35,500 bases of DNA from Sulfurimonadaceae bacterium (lineage in GTDB: Bacteria; Campylobacterota; Campylobacteria; Campylobacterales; Sulfurimonadaceae), in NCBI GenBank assembly GCA_016744575.1, contig JADGEC010000024.1, positions 1 through 35,500 of the forward strand, read 5' to 3'. Shown here piece by piece: positions 1 to 7,759 of the stretch. The notes under the pieces are model-generated. The model was not told where the DNA came from. It did no database searches and saw only the letters and a program-made list of their open reading frames with translations. Position numbers and translations under genes: made by a program. Position 1 is the first letter of the stretch. Each line of letters opens with the position of its first letter.

Positions 1-1
1 C

Positions 2-199
2 CTATTACATACACTCATCGTGAACAGCGCTATCGTGATGAAACGCGAGGCACTGTTAAAACAGGTCTGGGGAAAAGATGAGGCGTATCAAAACCGAACG
101 GTCAACGTAGCCATCAACCGCCTGAAAGAGAAGATCGACCCGGAACAGTCTAAAGAGTATATCAAGACAGTTCGGGGAGTCGGTTATACGCTCTGGTAG
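2..199 (+). CDS. OmpR/PhoB-family response regulator, C-terminal fragment
   Basis: The reading frame is open from the left edge to the TAG at 197-199 and encodes 65 residues of a winged-helix DNA-binding domain. The segments TVNVAINRLKEKID and IKTVRGVGYTLW are the recognition helix and the C-terminal wing hairpin typical of Trans_reg_C proteins. The receiver domain and start codon lie outside the window. Such proteins bind direct repeats upstream of target promoters after phosphorylation by a partner kinase; the partner is not visible. It converges with ppnP, with only 9 bases between the two stops. The family is clear; the regulon cannot be told. Confidence 0.9.
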   Translation, partial: LLHTLIVNSAIVMKREALLKQVWGKDEAYQNRTVNVAINRLKEKIDPEQSKEYIKTVRGVGYTLW

Positions 200-208
200 G
201 TCTGCTGT

Positions 209-523
209 CTAAGTAAGATAAGAGCAGCAGTAGTCAGTTATGCTTTTGACACGGACTACAAAACTGGAGTTAGCACCGACTTGAAACGTATCACCGCCAT
301 TTATCTCCTGCCATTTGCTACTTCCCGGAAGCGAGACATCAAGCTTACCCTCTAAGATCTCCATTATCTCTGCTGAGTCAGTACCGAACTCATACTCTCC
401 GGGCATCATTATGCCTAATGTCTTATAGGTCCCGTCTTCAAACTTGACTGTCCTGCTGGTCACGTTGCCGTCAAAGTAGAGATTTGCTTTTTTTACTACG
501 GTCACGTTGTCAAACTGTTTCAT
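209..523 (-). CDS. ppnP: Pyrimidine/purine nucleoside phosphorylase PpnP
   Basis: This 104-residue single-domain cupin has the PpnP (formerly DUF1255/YaiE) pattern: an opening segment [15 protein letters not shown], then [31 protein letters not shown], then [16 protein letters not shown] and the C-terminal YCCSYL. The E. coli protein is 94 residues, so the length fits. The family cleaves nucleosides with phosphate to the free base and pentose-1-phosphate in the cytoplasm, for nucleoside salvage. The start is supported by an AAGG ribosome site just upstream on the minus strand. It is a single gene facing the response-regulator fragment. Function is transferred from the family. Confidence 0.85.
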   Translation of the reverse strand: MKQFDNVTVVKKANLYFDGNVTSRTVKFEDGTYKTLGIMMPGEYEFGTDSAEIMEILEGKLDVSLPGSSKWQEINGGDTFQVGANSSFVVRVKSITDYCCSYLT

Positions 524-651
524 AAAGTTGCCTTTTGTATGCAGATATTGGATTATAGCGTAGTAGGTAACAGTATTGAGATGATAGCTTCATCGGATCA
601 AAAGCATTAAGCTTCTTCTGGTTACTATATTGGGCAAAACAAGGAGAGTCT

Positions 652-1083
652 ATGGGATTTTTTGATTTTATTAAAGATGCAGGTGCCAAGATGTTAGGCA
701 ATGATGAAACGAGTATCAAGAGTGAGATAAACGATAATAATGCGACGATGCCGATCGATGACCTTGATGTCAAGGTCGATGGTGATACTGTCGTCTTAAG
801 TGGCAGTGCCAAGAGTGCAGAAGACCGTGCAAAAGCGGCTTTGATCGCCGGAAATGTCAAAGGTGTCAGTAAAGTGGTCTTTGATGATGTGAGGGTAGAG
901 GAGGGTGAAGGCTCTGATGATACAGTCTATGAGATAAAAAAAGGTGATACCCTTTGGAAGATCGCTACGACTTACTATAAGAACGGAACCCGTTATCCAG
1001 AGATCGTAGAGGCAAATCTTGAGGTCATCAAAGATGCTGATAAGATCTATCCGGGACAGCTTATCAGAATACCAAACGCGTAA
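652..1083 (+). CDS. kbp: BON-LysM domain protein (Kbp/YgaU type)
   Basis: This 143-residue protein opens with MGFFDFIKDAGAKML, a hallmark of the Kbp/LysM family. A BON domain follows at about residues 20-82 (VDGDTVVLSGSAKSAEDRAKAALIAGNVKGV) and a LysM domain at about 92-141 (YEIKKGDTLWKIATTYYK ... IYPGQLIRIP). E. coli Kbp (149 aa) is a cytoplasmic potassium-binding protein used under osmotic stress; LysM domains otherwise bind peptidoglycan. No signal peptide is present, in agreement with Kbp. The start is fixed by AAGGAGAG about 8 bases upstream of the ATG. It is transcribed alone, with a stem-loop downstream at 1107-1131. Confidence 0.87.
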   Translation: MGFFDFIKDAGAKMLGNDETSIKSEINDNNATMPIDDLDVKVDGDTVVLSGSAKSAEDRAKAALIAGNVKGVSKVVFDDVRVEEGEGSDDTVYEIKKGDTLWKIATTYYKNGTRYPEIVEANLEVIKDADKIYPGQLIRIPNA

Positions 1084-1106
1084 AGAGTACTGAAATATGC
1101 CTCCTG

Positions 1107-1131
1107 TTGTCTCATGATACATGAGAGACAA
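1107..1131 (+). terminator. Stem-loop after the BON-LysM gene
   Basis: TTGTCTC at 1107-1113 pairs with GAGACAA at 1125-1131 around an ATG/CAT inner pair. The hairpin starts 24 bases after the stop codon. It is followed by TGGGACTTTT, only a weak U run, so termination is plausible rather than certain. Confidence 0.4.
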
Positions 1132-1394
1132 TGGGACTTTTGCTCCCTCATCTTTTTGACCTCTCTTGATCATAAACGTTGTAGCCTCTAAGATATTGCC
1201 TGGATCGATCGGACCTATAGAGCTCTTTAAATCTGTTTTTTAGAGCAGAGATCGTTTAAAATAAGATCTAAATGTTCTATATTTAGTCATTTTTAGTGTT
1301 CTGTTATGATCAGCTAAAAAGTACGGATCGTTATCCTTTATGTGATAGTATTCGGACTTTGTGATCTTTAATGACTGAGGACAAAGGAAGGTAT
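1132..1394. other. Intergenic stretch, no gene
   Basis: No convincing coding frame is seen. The stretch is AT-rich from about 1225 to 1370 and must contain the promoter of the OmpA-like lipoprotein gene. No clear -35/-10 pair could be assigned by eye. Confidence 0.4.
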
Positions 1395-2219
1395 ATGAGA
1401 GTAGCCCTGTTTACTACATTGACATTAGCAGCATTGCTAAGTACAGGTTGTGTCACTAAAGGCACCCATGAGTTTACACTGCAGGAGTTGGCAGAGACTA
1501 AAAGTTCACTTGGTGATGCTGAGAAGACGATCAGTCAACAGCAGGGGATGATCGAAGACAATAGTGCGGAGATCAGACGGACAAAAGAGGAGCTTGCAGA
1601 GCTTCAGAGACAAAAAGCCCTACTTGAAGATGGGTACGCGGAGGCGCAATATCGTCTGGATGACTCAACAGATCGTCTGAATGAATCAAAGTCCCAACTG
1701 GAGAAGATGCGTCAGATCGAAGAAGAGACCAAAAAACGTAATGAGATCTATGCCCGTTTCGTAAGTGAACTTCAGAAGATGATCGATGGCGGACAGTTGA
1801 CTGTGAGTATTGAGCAGGGACGCATCGTCATCAATCTTCCGAACAATGTCCTTTTTGCGAGTGGACATACAAGTGTCAACGCAGCCGGTCAAGGAGCGCT
1901 TAAACAGATCGGAAGCGTACTTAAAGAGTTCTCTGACCGTCGTTTTCAGATAGAAGGGCATACAGACAATGTACCTATCAAGAGTACACGTTTCCCAAGC
2001 AACTGGGAACTTTCTACCGCCCGGGCTTTAAGTGTCGTCCATCTTATGGTCGCTGAGGGGGTAAGACCTGAGAATGTCTCTGCTGCCGGTTTTGGAGAGT
2101 TCCAGCCGCGCGCTGATAATGAGACAAAAGAGGGACAAGCACTTAACCGCCGTATTGAGATCATCATGCTTCCAGATCTTGATATTCTCTCGAATGAACT
2201 GCCAAAAGTCGCGCAGTAG
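1395..2219 (+). CDS. OmpA/MotB-like peptidoglycan-binding lipoprotein
   Basis: The likely start is the ATG at 1395, preceded by AAAGGAAGG, rather than the in-frame ATG at 1371; it gives 274 residues. The N-terminus MRVALFTTLTLAALLSTGC is a lipoprotein signal with Cys19 as the lipidated residue. Residues about 25-130 form a heptad-rich coiled coil full of E, K, Q and R. The C-terminal OmpA-like domain carries the peptidoglycan-binding pattern IEGHTDNVPI, SNWELSTARA and LNRRIEI, including the expected Asp (GHTDN) and Arg (NRRIE). The lipid anchor and coiled coil suggest a spacer tethering the outer membrane to the cell wall. The SNWELSTARA form resembles MotB-like proteins, but no MotB membrane helix or Asp is present and no motor gene is near. 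It is a single gene. Confidence 0.85.
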   Translation: MRVALFTTLTLAALLSTGCVTKGTHEFTLQELAETKSSLGDAEKTISQQQGMIEDNSAEIRRTKEELAELQRQKALLEDGYAEAQYRLDDSTDRLNESKSQLEKMRQIEEETKKRNEIYARFVSELQKMIDGGQLTVSIEQGRIVINLPNNVLFASGHTSVNAAGQGALKQIGSVLKEFSDRRFQIEGHTDNVPIKSTRFPSNWELSTARALSVVHLMVAEGVRPENVSAAGFGEFQPRADNETKEGQALNRRIEIIMLPDLDILSNELPKVAQ

Positions 2220-2226
2220 ACGCTTT

Positions 2227-2254
2227 GACACTTCCGCGACCTTGCGGACGTGTC
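2227..2254 (+). terminator. GC-rich stem-loop after OmpA-like gene
   Basis: GACAC (2227-2231) and CCGC (2234-2237) pair with GCGG (2244-2247) and GTGTC (2250-2254), separated by two-base internal loops. It begins 8 bases after the stop codon. There is no strong T run behind it, so it may be a factor-dependent terminator or an mRNA-stabilising hairpin. Confidence 0.45.
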
Positions 2255-2390
2255 TTGATATCCCACCGTATCGAGCTCCGCTTTTTACTAAACTATAAGC
2301 CTCGATCCCTAGCTAATCCAATACCTTTTGTCCGTGTTTAATTATATAAGATAATATTATGTAAATGACTTCTATCCGAAGGAGGATAAG

Positions 2391-2990
2391 ATGAGACATG
2401 TATTGATGGAACTGCCTTATGCGCAGAACGCACTCGAACCCTACATCTCAGCAGAGACGATCTCTTTTCACTATGGTAAGCATCATGCGACTTATGTCAA
2501 TAAACTAAATGGACTTATTGAAGGCACGGAGTTTGAGGAGAAGAGCCTTGAACATATCGTCCGCTTTGCGGAAGGTCCTCTCTTTAACAATGCGGCACAG
2601 ATCTTTAACCATGACTTCTACTGGCGTGGACTGACCGGTAGACCCAGCAGTGCTTCGGCCCAACTCTCTGATATGATCGACCGTGATTTTGGATCACTGG
2701 AGGCCCTCAAGGAGGTGTTTTTCGGTATGGCTACAGCACTTTTTGGCTCAGGATGGGTGTGGCTGGTGGTCACAGACGAGAATAAGCTGGTGATCGAATC
2801 GACTTCAAATGCCGATACCCCTCTACGACATGGACGCACTGCCTTACTCACCTGTGATGTCTGGGAGCATGCTTATTATGTCGATTATCGTAATGCGCGA
2901 CCTGAATATCTAAAGAGTTGGTGGAGAGTGATCGACTGGAGATCCGTATCGGAAAATCTGGCAGACTATCTAAATGATGATACCGTCTGA
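2391..2990 (+). CDS. sodB: Superoxide dismutase [Fe]
   Basis: This 199-residue cytoplasmic Fe-type superoxide dismutase converts superoxide to oxygen and hydrogen peroxide. The N-terminal helical hairpin has FHYGKHHATYVNKLN. Metal ligands by alignment with E. coli SodB are His27, His74 (FNHDFYW), Asp156 and His160 (DVWEHAYYVDY). Gln70 in NNAAQ is the second-sphere residue that marks iron rather than manganese enzymes. The start is set by GAAGGAGG a few bases upstream. The upstream region at about 2338-2372 is very AT-rich with a small ATAATATTAT palindrome. That could be a Fur- or PerR-type site, but this is a guess. It is a single gene between two unrelated genes on the same strand. Confidence 0.95.
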   Translation: MRHVLMELPYAQNALEPYISAETISFHYGKHHATYVNKLNGLIEGTEFEEKSLEHIVRFAEGPLFNNAAQIFNHDFYWRGLTGRPSSASAQLSDMIDRDFGSLEALKEVFFGMATALFGSGWVWLVVTDENKLVIESTSNADTPLRHGRTALLTCDVWEHAYYVDYRNARPEYLKSWWRVIDWRSVSENLADYLNDDTV

Positions 2991-3141
2991 CATAGCCAGC
3001 TATATGATGATGCGCTGTGTGACAATGTCGATGAGGTGTAAAAAGAGGAATATACCACGTCATAGATAGCTCATCAGACGACGCCCTTAGCATGACATCA
3101 GACATTTAGAGATATGATAGTAAAAAGTGGAGAGGTGTTTG

Positions 3142-4035
3142 ATGCTCAATATGAGTCGTGAGATGTTGCAATCGACACATCGTGAACTGGAACAGGCTTC
3201 TTATAACCATGACCGCTGGTATAAAGAGCTGATCAGATCGATAGTCTGTCGGCTTCCTCATGATCAGCGGGACTTGAGTGATGACGCATTTCGACAGTGC
3301 CGTTTTGGTCAGTGGTACTATAGCAAGCTGCCTGATGAACTGAACGCACATCCGACTTTTATCTCTATAGAGACAGAACATACCCTTATGCATAGACTGG
3401 CGAGTATATTGCTTGCTCGCTCATCCAATGGTGAGGTCATCGATCCCATTGACTATGACAACTTTGCCAGTGCCCTTGACAGACTGCGTTTGAACGTCGA
3501 GTCGCTCAGACACGAGATAGAAGAGACGCTTTACAACCGAGACCCGCTCACCGGTGCTCGTAACCGTGTCAGTATGCTAAGTGATCTTCGAAAGATGCAT
3601 GAGCTGGTCAAACGAAATACTCAGAGTGTCAGTGTCGCTATCATGGATATAGATCATTTTAAATCCATCAATGACACCTATGGACATCCTGTGGGCGATA
3701 TCGTACTCGCCGCATTGGCCCGGTTTGTCATAGTCCATACCCGGCCTTATGACCATGTATACCGATACGGAGGGGAAGAGTTTCTTATCAGTATGGGTAA
3801 TACCGATATTGAGACAGCCCAGGTGATCATTGAGCGATTGCGTGAAGCTATAGCTAAGTTTACAGCGGTCAGTGAAGGTACTATCAATATCTCGGTCTCA
3901 GCCTCTTTTGGACTCTCCACGTTAAAAGCCGATGAGACCGTTGAGGATGCTATCAAGCAGGCAGACGAGGCACTCTATGTCTCGAAGACCTCTGGGCGCA
4001 ATAAAGTCACAGTCTGGGAAGAGAGTCAAGACTAA
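3142..4035 (+). CDS. dgcZ: CZB-GGDEF diguanylate cyclase, DgcZ-like
   Basis: This soluble diguanylate cyclase makes c-di-GMP from two GTP. The ATG at 3142 is preferred over a GTG at 3127 because GGAGAGG lies six bases before it. The product is 297 residues. Residues about 20-125 form a CZB zinc-binding domain with all four expected ligands: His23 (NHDRWY), Cys53 (CRFGQWYY), His80 and His84 (HTLMH). The spacing is almost the same as in E. coli DgcZ, where zinc binding inhibits the enzyme. The GGDEF domain follows: DPLTGARNR, IMDIDHFKSINDTYGH, the inhibitory RxxD site at 201-204 (RPYD) and GGEEF at 210-214. It should therefore be active, product-inhibited and zinc-responsive. It is monocistronic; a GCTCC/GGAGC hairpin lies at 4047-4059. 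Confidence 0.92.
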   Translation: MLNMSREMLQSTHRELEQASYNHDRWYKELIRSIVCRLPHDQRDLSDDAFRQCRFGQWYYSKLPDELNAHPTFISIETEHTLMHRLASILLARSSNGEVIDPIDYDNFASALDRLRLNVESLRHEIEETLYNRDPLTGARNRVSMLSDLRKMHELVKRNTQSVSVAIMDIDHFKSINDTYGHPVGDIVLAALARFVIVHTRPYDHVYRYGGEEFLISMGNTDIETAQVIIERLREAIAKFTAVSEGTINISVSASFGLSTLKADETVEDAIKQADEALYVSKTSGRNKVTVWEESQD

Positions 4036-4087
4036 AGCAGAGAGAGGCTCCCTCGGAGCAAGATGGTGTTCTCAGCTTATATTGCTA

Positions 4088-5512
4088 TTAGGCTAACTGC
4101 TTTTTTTGTGTCAAAGGACAGACATACGATGTCACCGGGATATCTGTCTTGACGATGGCATCAAAACCACCATCGACATTGACAAGATTGTCATAACCTT
4201 TTGCTTTAAGGATGGAGATGGCACTCATCGACCGATAACCTCCGGCACAATGGACGTAATAGGTCTGCTTCTTATCTAGTACATCGGTATCGTCAAAGAT
4301 ATCCTCGACCGGTAAAAGCATCGCGTCAGAGACATGCTGTGCGTCATACTCCGAGGGCTTACGACAATCGATGGTCTTGATCGTCCCTTGTCGATGATAC
4401 GTGGCATAACTTTCTGCGGAGATGTGCTCTTGCATCTCGACTACCTCTCCATTAGCCGTCCAGGTATCAAACCCACTTTCGAGAAAACCGACCGTTTGAT
4501 CTAAACCGACACGTGAGAGACGGGTCAGTGCTTCGATCTCCCTACCGACTGGTGCGACCAGTACTATCTTCTGCTTAAGGTCTTCGATAAGTACCCCTAC
4601 CCACATGGCAAAACTGCCGTCAAGTCCGATGAAACGTGATCCTGGGATGTGCCCATTACCAAACTCAGTCTCGTGACGGCAGTCGAGTACCAGTACATCA
4701 TCGTCGTTCATCAACGCTTTGAACGTATCGATCTGTAAAGGATGGTCCCCACGTTCGATGACACTTTTATAACTCTCGTAACCGGTACGGTTCATCTGTG
4801 CATTGACAGGAAAGTAGCGCGGTGGTGGCAGCATCCCGGTCAACAACTCTTTGATAAACTCATCTTTGTGCATATCTTCACGAAGAGCGTAGTTTGTAGC
4901 CTTTTGGTTGCCGAGGGTATCGACAGTATCATGGCTCATACTCTTACCACATGAAGAGCCTGCTCCATGTCCGGGATAGACGATCAGCTCATCAGGCAGC
5001 GGCATGATGGTAGTGCGAAGTGAGTCAAAAAGAAGTCCGGCAAGGTCCTCTTTACTCAGGTCTGATTTGACGGCGAGATCGGGTCTGCCAACATCACCTA
5101 AAAAGAGGGTGTCGCCAGTGAAGATAGCGTGTTCTTTTCCGTCTTCATCATAAAGAAGGTAGGTCGTACTCTCCATGGTGTGCCCTGGGGTATGGAGTGC
5201 CTTTATGGTGATCTTACCTATCTGAAATAGCTCTTCATCCTGTGCGACATGGACCTCATACTCTGGTGAAGCCATCGGACCAAAAACGATGGTCGCACCG
5301 CTTTCACGTGCCAGGTCGATATGACCGGAGACGAAGTCGGCATGGAAATGAGTCTCAAAGATGTACTTTAGCTCTGCAGCATCATCAGATGCTCGTTGAA
5401 GATAAGGCTCAGTCTCACGTAGAGGGTCGATGATCGCAGCTTCTCCATCTGACTCGATGTAGTAGGCAGCTTCGGCCATACATGCGGTATATATCTGTTC
5501 GATCTTCATCAT
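4088..5512 (-). CDS. Persulfide dioxygenase-rhodanese fusion (CstB-like)
   Basis: This 474-residue protein has three domains. Residues 1-240 are an ETHE1-type metallo-beta-lactamase fold with THFHADFVSGH (His55, His57, Asp59), HTPGHT (His111) and FTGDTLFLGDVGRPDL (Asp134). The mononuclear iron enzymes of this family oxidise persulfides to sulfite. Residues about 270-365 are a rhodanese fold whose active-site loop reads VAPVGRE with no cysteine, so this domain is inactive. Residues about 375-465 are a second rhodanese with the catalytic loop HCAGGYRS, able to carry persulfide and form thiosulfate. The same order (dioxygenase, dead rhodanese, live rhodanese) is known in Staphylococcus CstB, a sulfide-stress enzyme. 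Its role here is probably sulfane-sulfur detoxification or oxidation. Two adjacent ATGs follow an AAAGGA site; either may start. No CsoR/CstR-type repressor is adjacent. Confidence 0.88.
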   Translation of the reverse strand: MMKIEQIYTACMAEAAYYIESDGEAAIIDPLRETEPYLQRASDDAAELKYIFETHFHADFVSGHIDLARESGATIVFGPMASPEYEVHVAQDEELFQIGKITIKALHTPGHTMESTTYLLYDEDGKEHAIFTGDTLFLGDVGRPDLAVKSDLSKEDLAGLLFDSLRTTIMPLPDELIVYPGHGAGSSCGKSMSHDTVDTLGNQKATNYALREDMHKDEFIKELLTGMLPPPRYFPVNAQMNRTGYESYKSVIERGDHPLQIDTFKALMNDDDVLVLDCRHETEFGNGHIPGSRFIGLDGSFAMWVGVLIEDLKQKIVLVAPVGREIEALTRLSRVGLDQTVGFLESGFDTWTANGEVVEMQEHISAESYATYHRQGTIKTIDCRKPSEYDAQHVSDAMLLPVEDIFDDTDVLDKKQTYYVHCAGGYRSMSAISILKAKGYDNLVNVDGGFDAIVKTDIPVTSYVCPLTQKKQLA

Positions 5513-5744
5513 AGATCCTTTCGTTTATAGAAAATAGTAAAGTGTTTTTTGTCTTTTTATAGTTATGTTTATTCTGACACTATAACGGAAGCTGCTTATG
5601 CAAATAAGCAAGATAAAAGTTGTGTTAGTGATCTAAGTGGAAAGCAGCAAGGAGAGCTATAGATGGTTAGAAATGTTGTTTTTGGACTTTAGCCTGATAT
5701 CAACATCAAGTGATGATATCAGCCATGACTCTTAAGGTGGCGGC

Positions 5745-6239
5745 CTATTTGTGTCCGCTACCACCGCTGCGGGGAAGCAGCGAGTGCATATGTTCGCCTC
5801 CGACAGTGTAGGCTTCCCCAAAGCCGTAGGTCGCTTCTCCAGCGACTGTACGAAAAGCATAAAGATTAAAATCCTGCATACTCATAAGCATTCCGACCAT
5901 GGACGGCTCAAATTTCTGTTCAAACTGCTTCATCACAGTAGAAAAGGCTTTTTCATCCCGACTTACAGCTGTCACATCGCACTGTAAGGAGATGCGTTTT
6001 CGGGCAAAGATATTGGCTGTTTGGGACTCATCCTCTATAAAGAAGAGCGAACCAGTCCCAGAGTGTTTGAGGTTAAGCGCATGCCTGGCGATATCGCTGA
6101 TAAAGATGTAATGACGATGTTCATGATAGACAAAAGGAGCGTAAGAGCTAAATGGTCGTCCCTCTTCATCTATACTACCTATGACAGCACTTTCAAAGCC
6201 TTCAATAAAAGTGAGAAGGTCTCTCTTTTCTGCCATCAT
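5745..6239 (-). CDS. Short HugZ-like PNPOx-fold protein
   Basis: This 164-residue split-barrel (pyridoxamine-phosphate-oxidase-like) protein resembles the catalytic half of HugZ/ChuZ. The N-terminal segment FIEGFESAVIGSIDEEGRPFSSYAPFVYHEHRHYIF is typical, and the tail AGEATYGFGEAYTVGG with His-rich GEHMHSLLPRSGGSGHK matches the C-terminal loop that supplies a heme-binding His in Helicobacter HugZ. Those proteins degrade heme to release iron and are about 250 residues, with an extra N-terminal domain absent here. Heme degradation is therefore possible, but simple heme or flavin binding is as likely. The gene follows the persulfide dioxygenase on the same strand direction, 232 bases away with no obvious link. 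AAAGGA precedes the start. Confidence 0.72.
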   Translation of the reverse strand: MMAEKRDLLTFIEGFESAVIGSIDEEGRPFSSYAPFVYHEHRHYIFISDIARHALNLKHSGTGSLFFIEDESQTANIFARKRISLQCDVTAVSRDEKAFSTVMKQFEQKFEPSMVGMLMSMQDFNLYAFRTVAGEATYGFGEAYTVGGEHMHSLLPRSGGSGHK

Positions 6240-6372
6240 CTATCCTTTGACTTAAAGATACTTTTGTCTGGTGTTATTCTCAAGGTCTCCATAGATCTCC
6301 TTTAGTCGTTTGATCTTGGAAGCAATGATACAGTCTTGTCGCTATATCTTTTCGCAGTGGGTATGTAGTATG

Positions 6373-7032
6373 TCATAAAAGTCCCTCTTCTTGAAAACTA
6401 AAGTATCCCTCGTGGGTGATGATGACATGGTCAAGTAGTTCGATACCCATGATCTTTCCGACCTCTTTTAGCCGTTTGGTGACTACCGTGTCCTCATGGC
6501 TGGGGAAGCATTGGCCGCTGGGATGGTTGTGGGCGATGATGATACCTGCTGCCCTGTCACTGATGGCATCGGCAAAGACCTCCCGGGGATGGACAAGGCT
6601 CTGGTTCAGGGTCCCGATGGAGATGACTCTGGTGCTGATAAGGTGTGAAGCGCCATCAAGAGTAAGTGTCAGAAAGTACTCTTGCCGTTTCCGACTATAT
6701 TCGAAAAGCTCTTCATAGACACTGTCTGCCGAGGTGATCTGGCGATTCTGTTTTATGAGATAACGTCGACTTAGTTCGATGGCGGAGATGATCTGTGCTG
6801 CTTTGGCAGGACCCAGACCATATACTTCAGAGAGTGTGTCCAGAGTGAGCATGTCAAAGTCGTTCTTAAACAGTGTGATGATCTCCCGGGAGAGCTTGAG
6901 TACATCTTTATCCTTTACACCACTACCGAGCAGAACAGCCATAAGCTCAAAGTCTTTGAGTGCAGAAGCTCCTTTTTTTAGAAGTTTCTCTCTGGGTCTA
7001 TCTTTCTCATAGAGTTCATCGATTGTTTTCAT
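6373..7032 (-). CDS. radC: RadC family JAB-domain protein
   Basis: This protein of 219 residues has the normal length for the family. The N-terminal UPF0758 region contains RPREKLLKKGASALKDFELMAVLLGSG and a helix-hairpin-helix EVYGLGPAKAAQIISAIELSRRYL. The C-terminal JAB/MPN domain keeps the full metal signature: IIAHNHPSGQ with downstream SHED. RadC was named for DNA repair, but the link is disputed; JAB folds suggest metalloprotease or nuclease activity. It is the first gene reading leftward from a divergent region shared with the unknown protein at 7157. No mobile element surrounds it, so it looks like the chromosomal housekeeping copy. Confidence 0.93.
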   Translation of the reverse strand: MKTIDELYEKDRPREKLLKKGASALKDFELMAVLLGSGVKDKDVLKLSREIITLFKNDFDMLTLDTLSEVYGLGPAKAAQIISAIELSRRYLIKQNRQITSADSVYEELFEYSRKRQEYFLTLTLDGASHLISTRVISIGTLNQSLVHPREVFADAISDRAAGIIIAHNHPSGQCFPSHEDTVVTKRLKEVGKIMGIELLDHVIITHEGYFSFQEEGLL

Positions 7033-7156
7033 GTAGTCAGTATAAGATATCTCTGTTGCTCCTGAAGTGAACTATTGCATATAGACATAAAGGTGTCCTA
7101 AAGGCAACCGTACTGAAAAAAGTGCTATGATCTCATCATCAAAAAGGAGTGCGACT

Positions 7157-7606
7157 ATGACGGAAGAAGAACAGAAGATAGAAAAAGCCTGCACAGTATG
7201 GCATGCATGGTTTGAAGACGATGCTAATGATTACTCAGAACGTGAGGATTCTGATGTCGAATACTTCATCGGTGTGTTGATGTATAACCATTTTGCTTTC
7301 TCAAAAGCGATCCCTACGATGAAGACGATGGACCTTGGTGCGGACTTTATCCAAGCTGCTGATGCGTCGTATGCCGAGGTAAACTCACTAATAGGTTCTG
7401 TCAGAAGTGATGATGAGCTGGTACTTCTCGCACTGCTCCAAGGCCATATCAAGCGTTCTCTGGAAAAGTACGGTAATGATCCGATGGATTGTTATCTACT
7501 TACCCGTCTGGATAATCACATCAAGACATTGGCAGGTATCTATGCTGGTGAGGTAGAGGTCAAGACTATGGATTTTGAGAAGATAGCCGCTCCACGTACG
7601 AAGTAG
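7157..7606 (+). CDS. Hypothetical acidic alpha-helical protein
   Basis: I do not recognise this family. The ATG at 7157 is favoured over one at 7127 because AAAAAGGAG lies directly before it. The product is 149 residues, acidic at the N-terminus (EDDANDYSEREDSDVEYF), with no signal peptide or membrane helix and apparently mostly helical. The only cysteines are Cys12 and one in the segment PMDCYLLTRLDNH. Codon use matches the neighbours, and a clear terminator follows at 7632-7678, so the gene is very likely real and transcribed alone. No function is proposed. Confidence 0.75.
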   Translation: MTEEEQKIEKACTVWHAWFEDDANDYSEREDSDVEYFIGVLMYNHFAFSKAIPTMKTMDLGADFIQAADASYAEVNSLIGSVRSDDELVLLALLQGHIKRSLEKYGNDPMDCYLLTRLDNHIKTLAGIYAGEVEVKTMDFEKIAAPRTK

Positions 7607-7631
7607 AAGTCTCTCTATACACCAGAAGAGT

Positions 7632-7678
7632 CCTCTCTTAATATGAACTTCTAAAATATTAAGTGGAGGCCTTTTTTT
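7632..7678 (+). terminator. Rho-independent terminator
   Basis: CCTCTCTTAATAT at 7632-7644 pairs with the ATATTAAG-GGAGG run at 7656-7669 (one bulge), followed directly by CC and seven T at 7672-7678. It ends the unknown gene at 7157-7606. Confidence 0.85.
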
Positions 7679-7759
7679 ATCAATACATATGATAAAGCAG
7701 GAGCTTCAAGAGAGCTATTTGTTATCATCTTTTAGAGTTTATTATAAGGAGAGTGTCCT

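Noticed and set aside
2338-2372. AT-rich palindrome upstream of sodB as a Fur/PerR box
   Set aside because: The match to known boxes is weak in such AT-rich DNA; mentioned only as a possibility in the gene entry.
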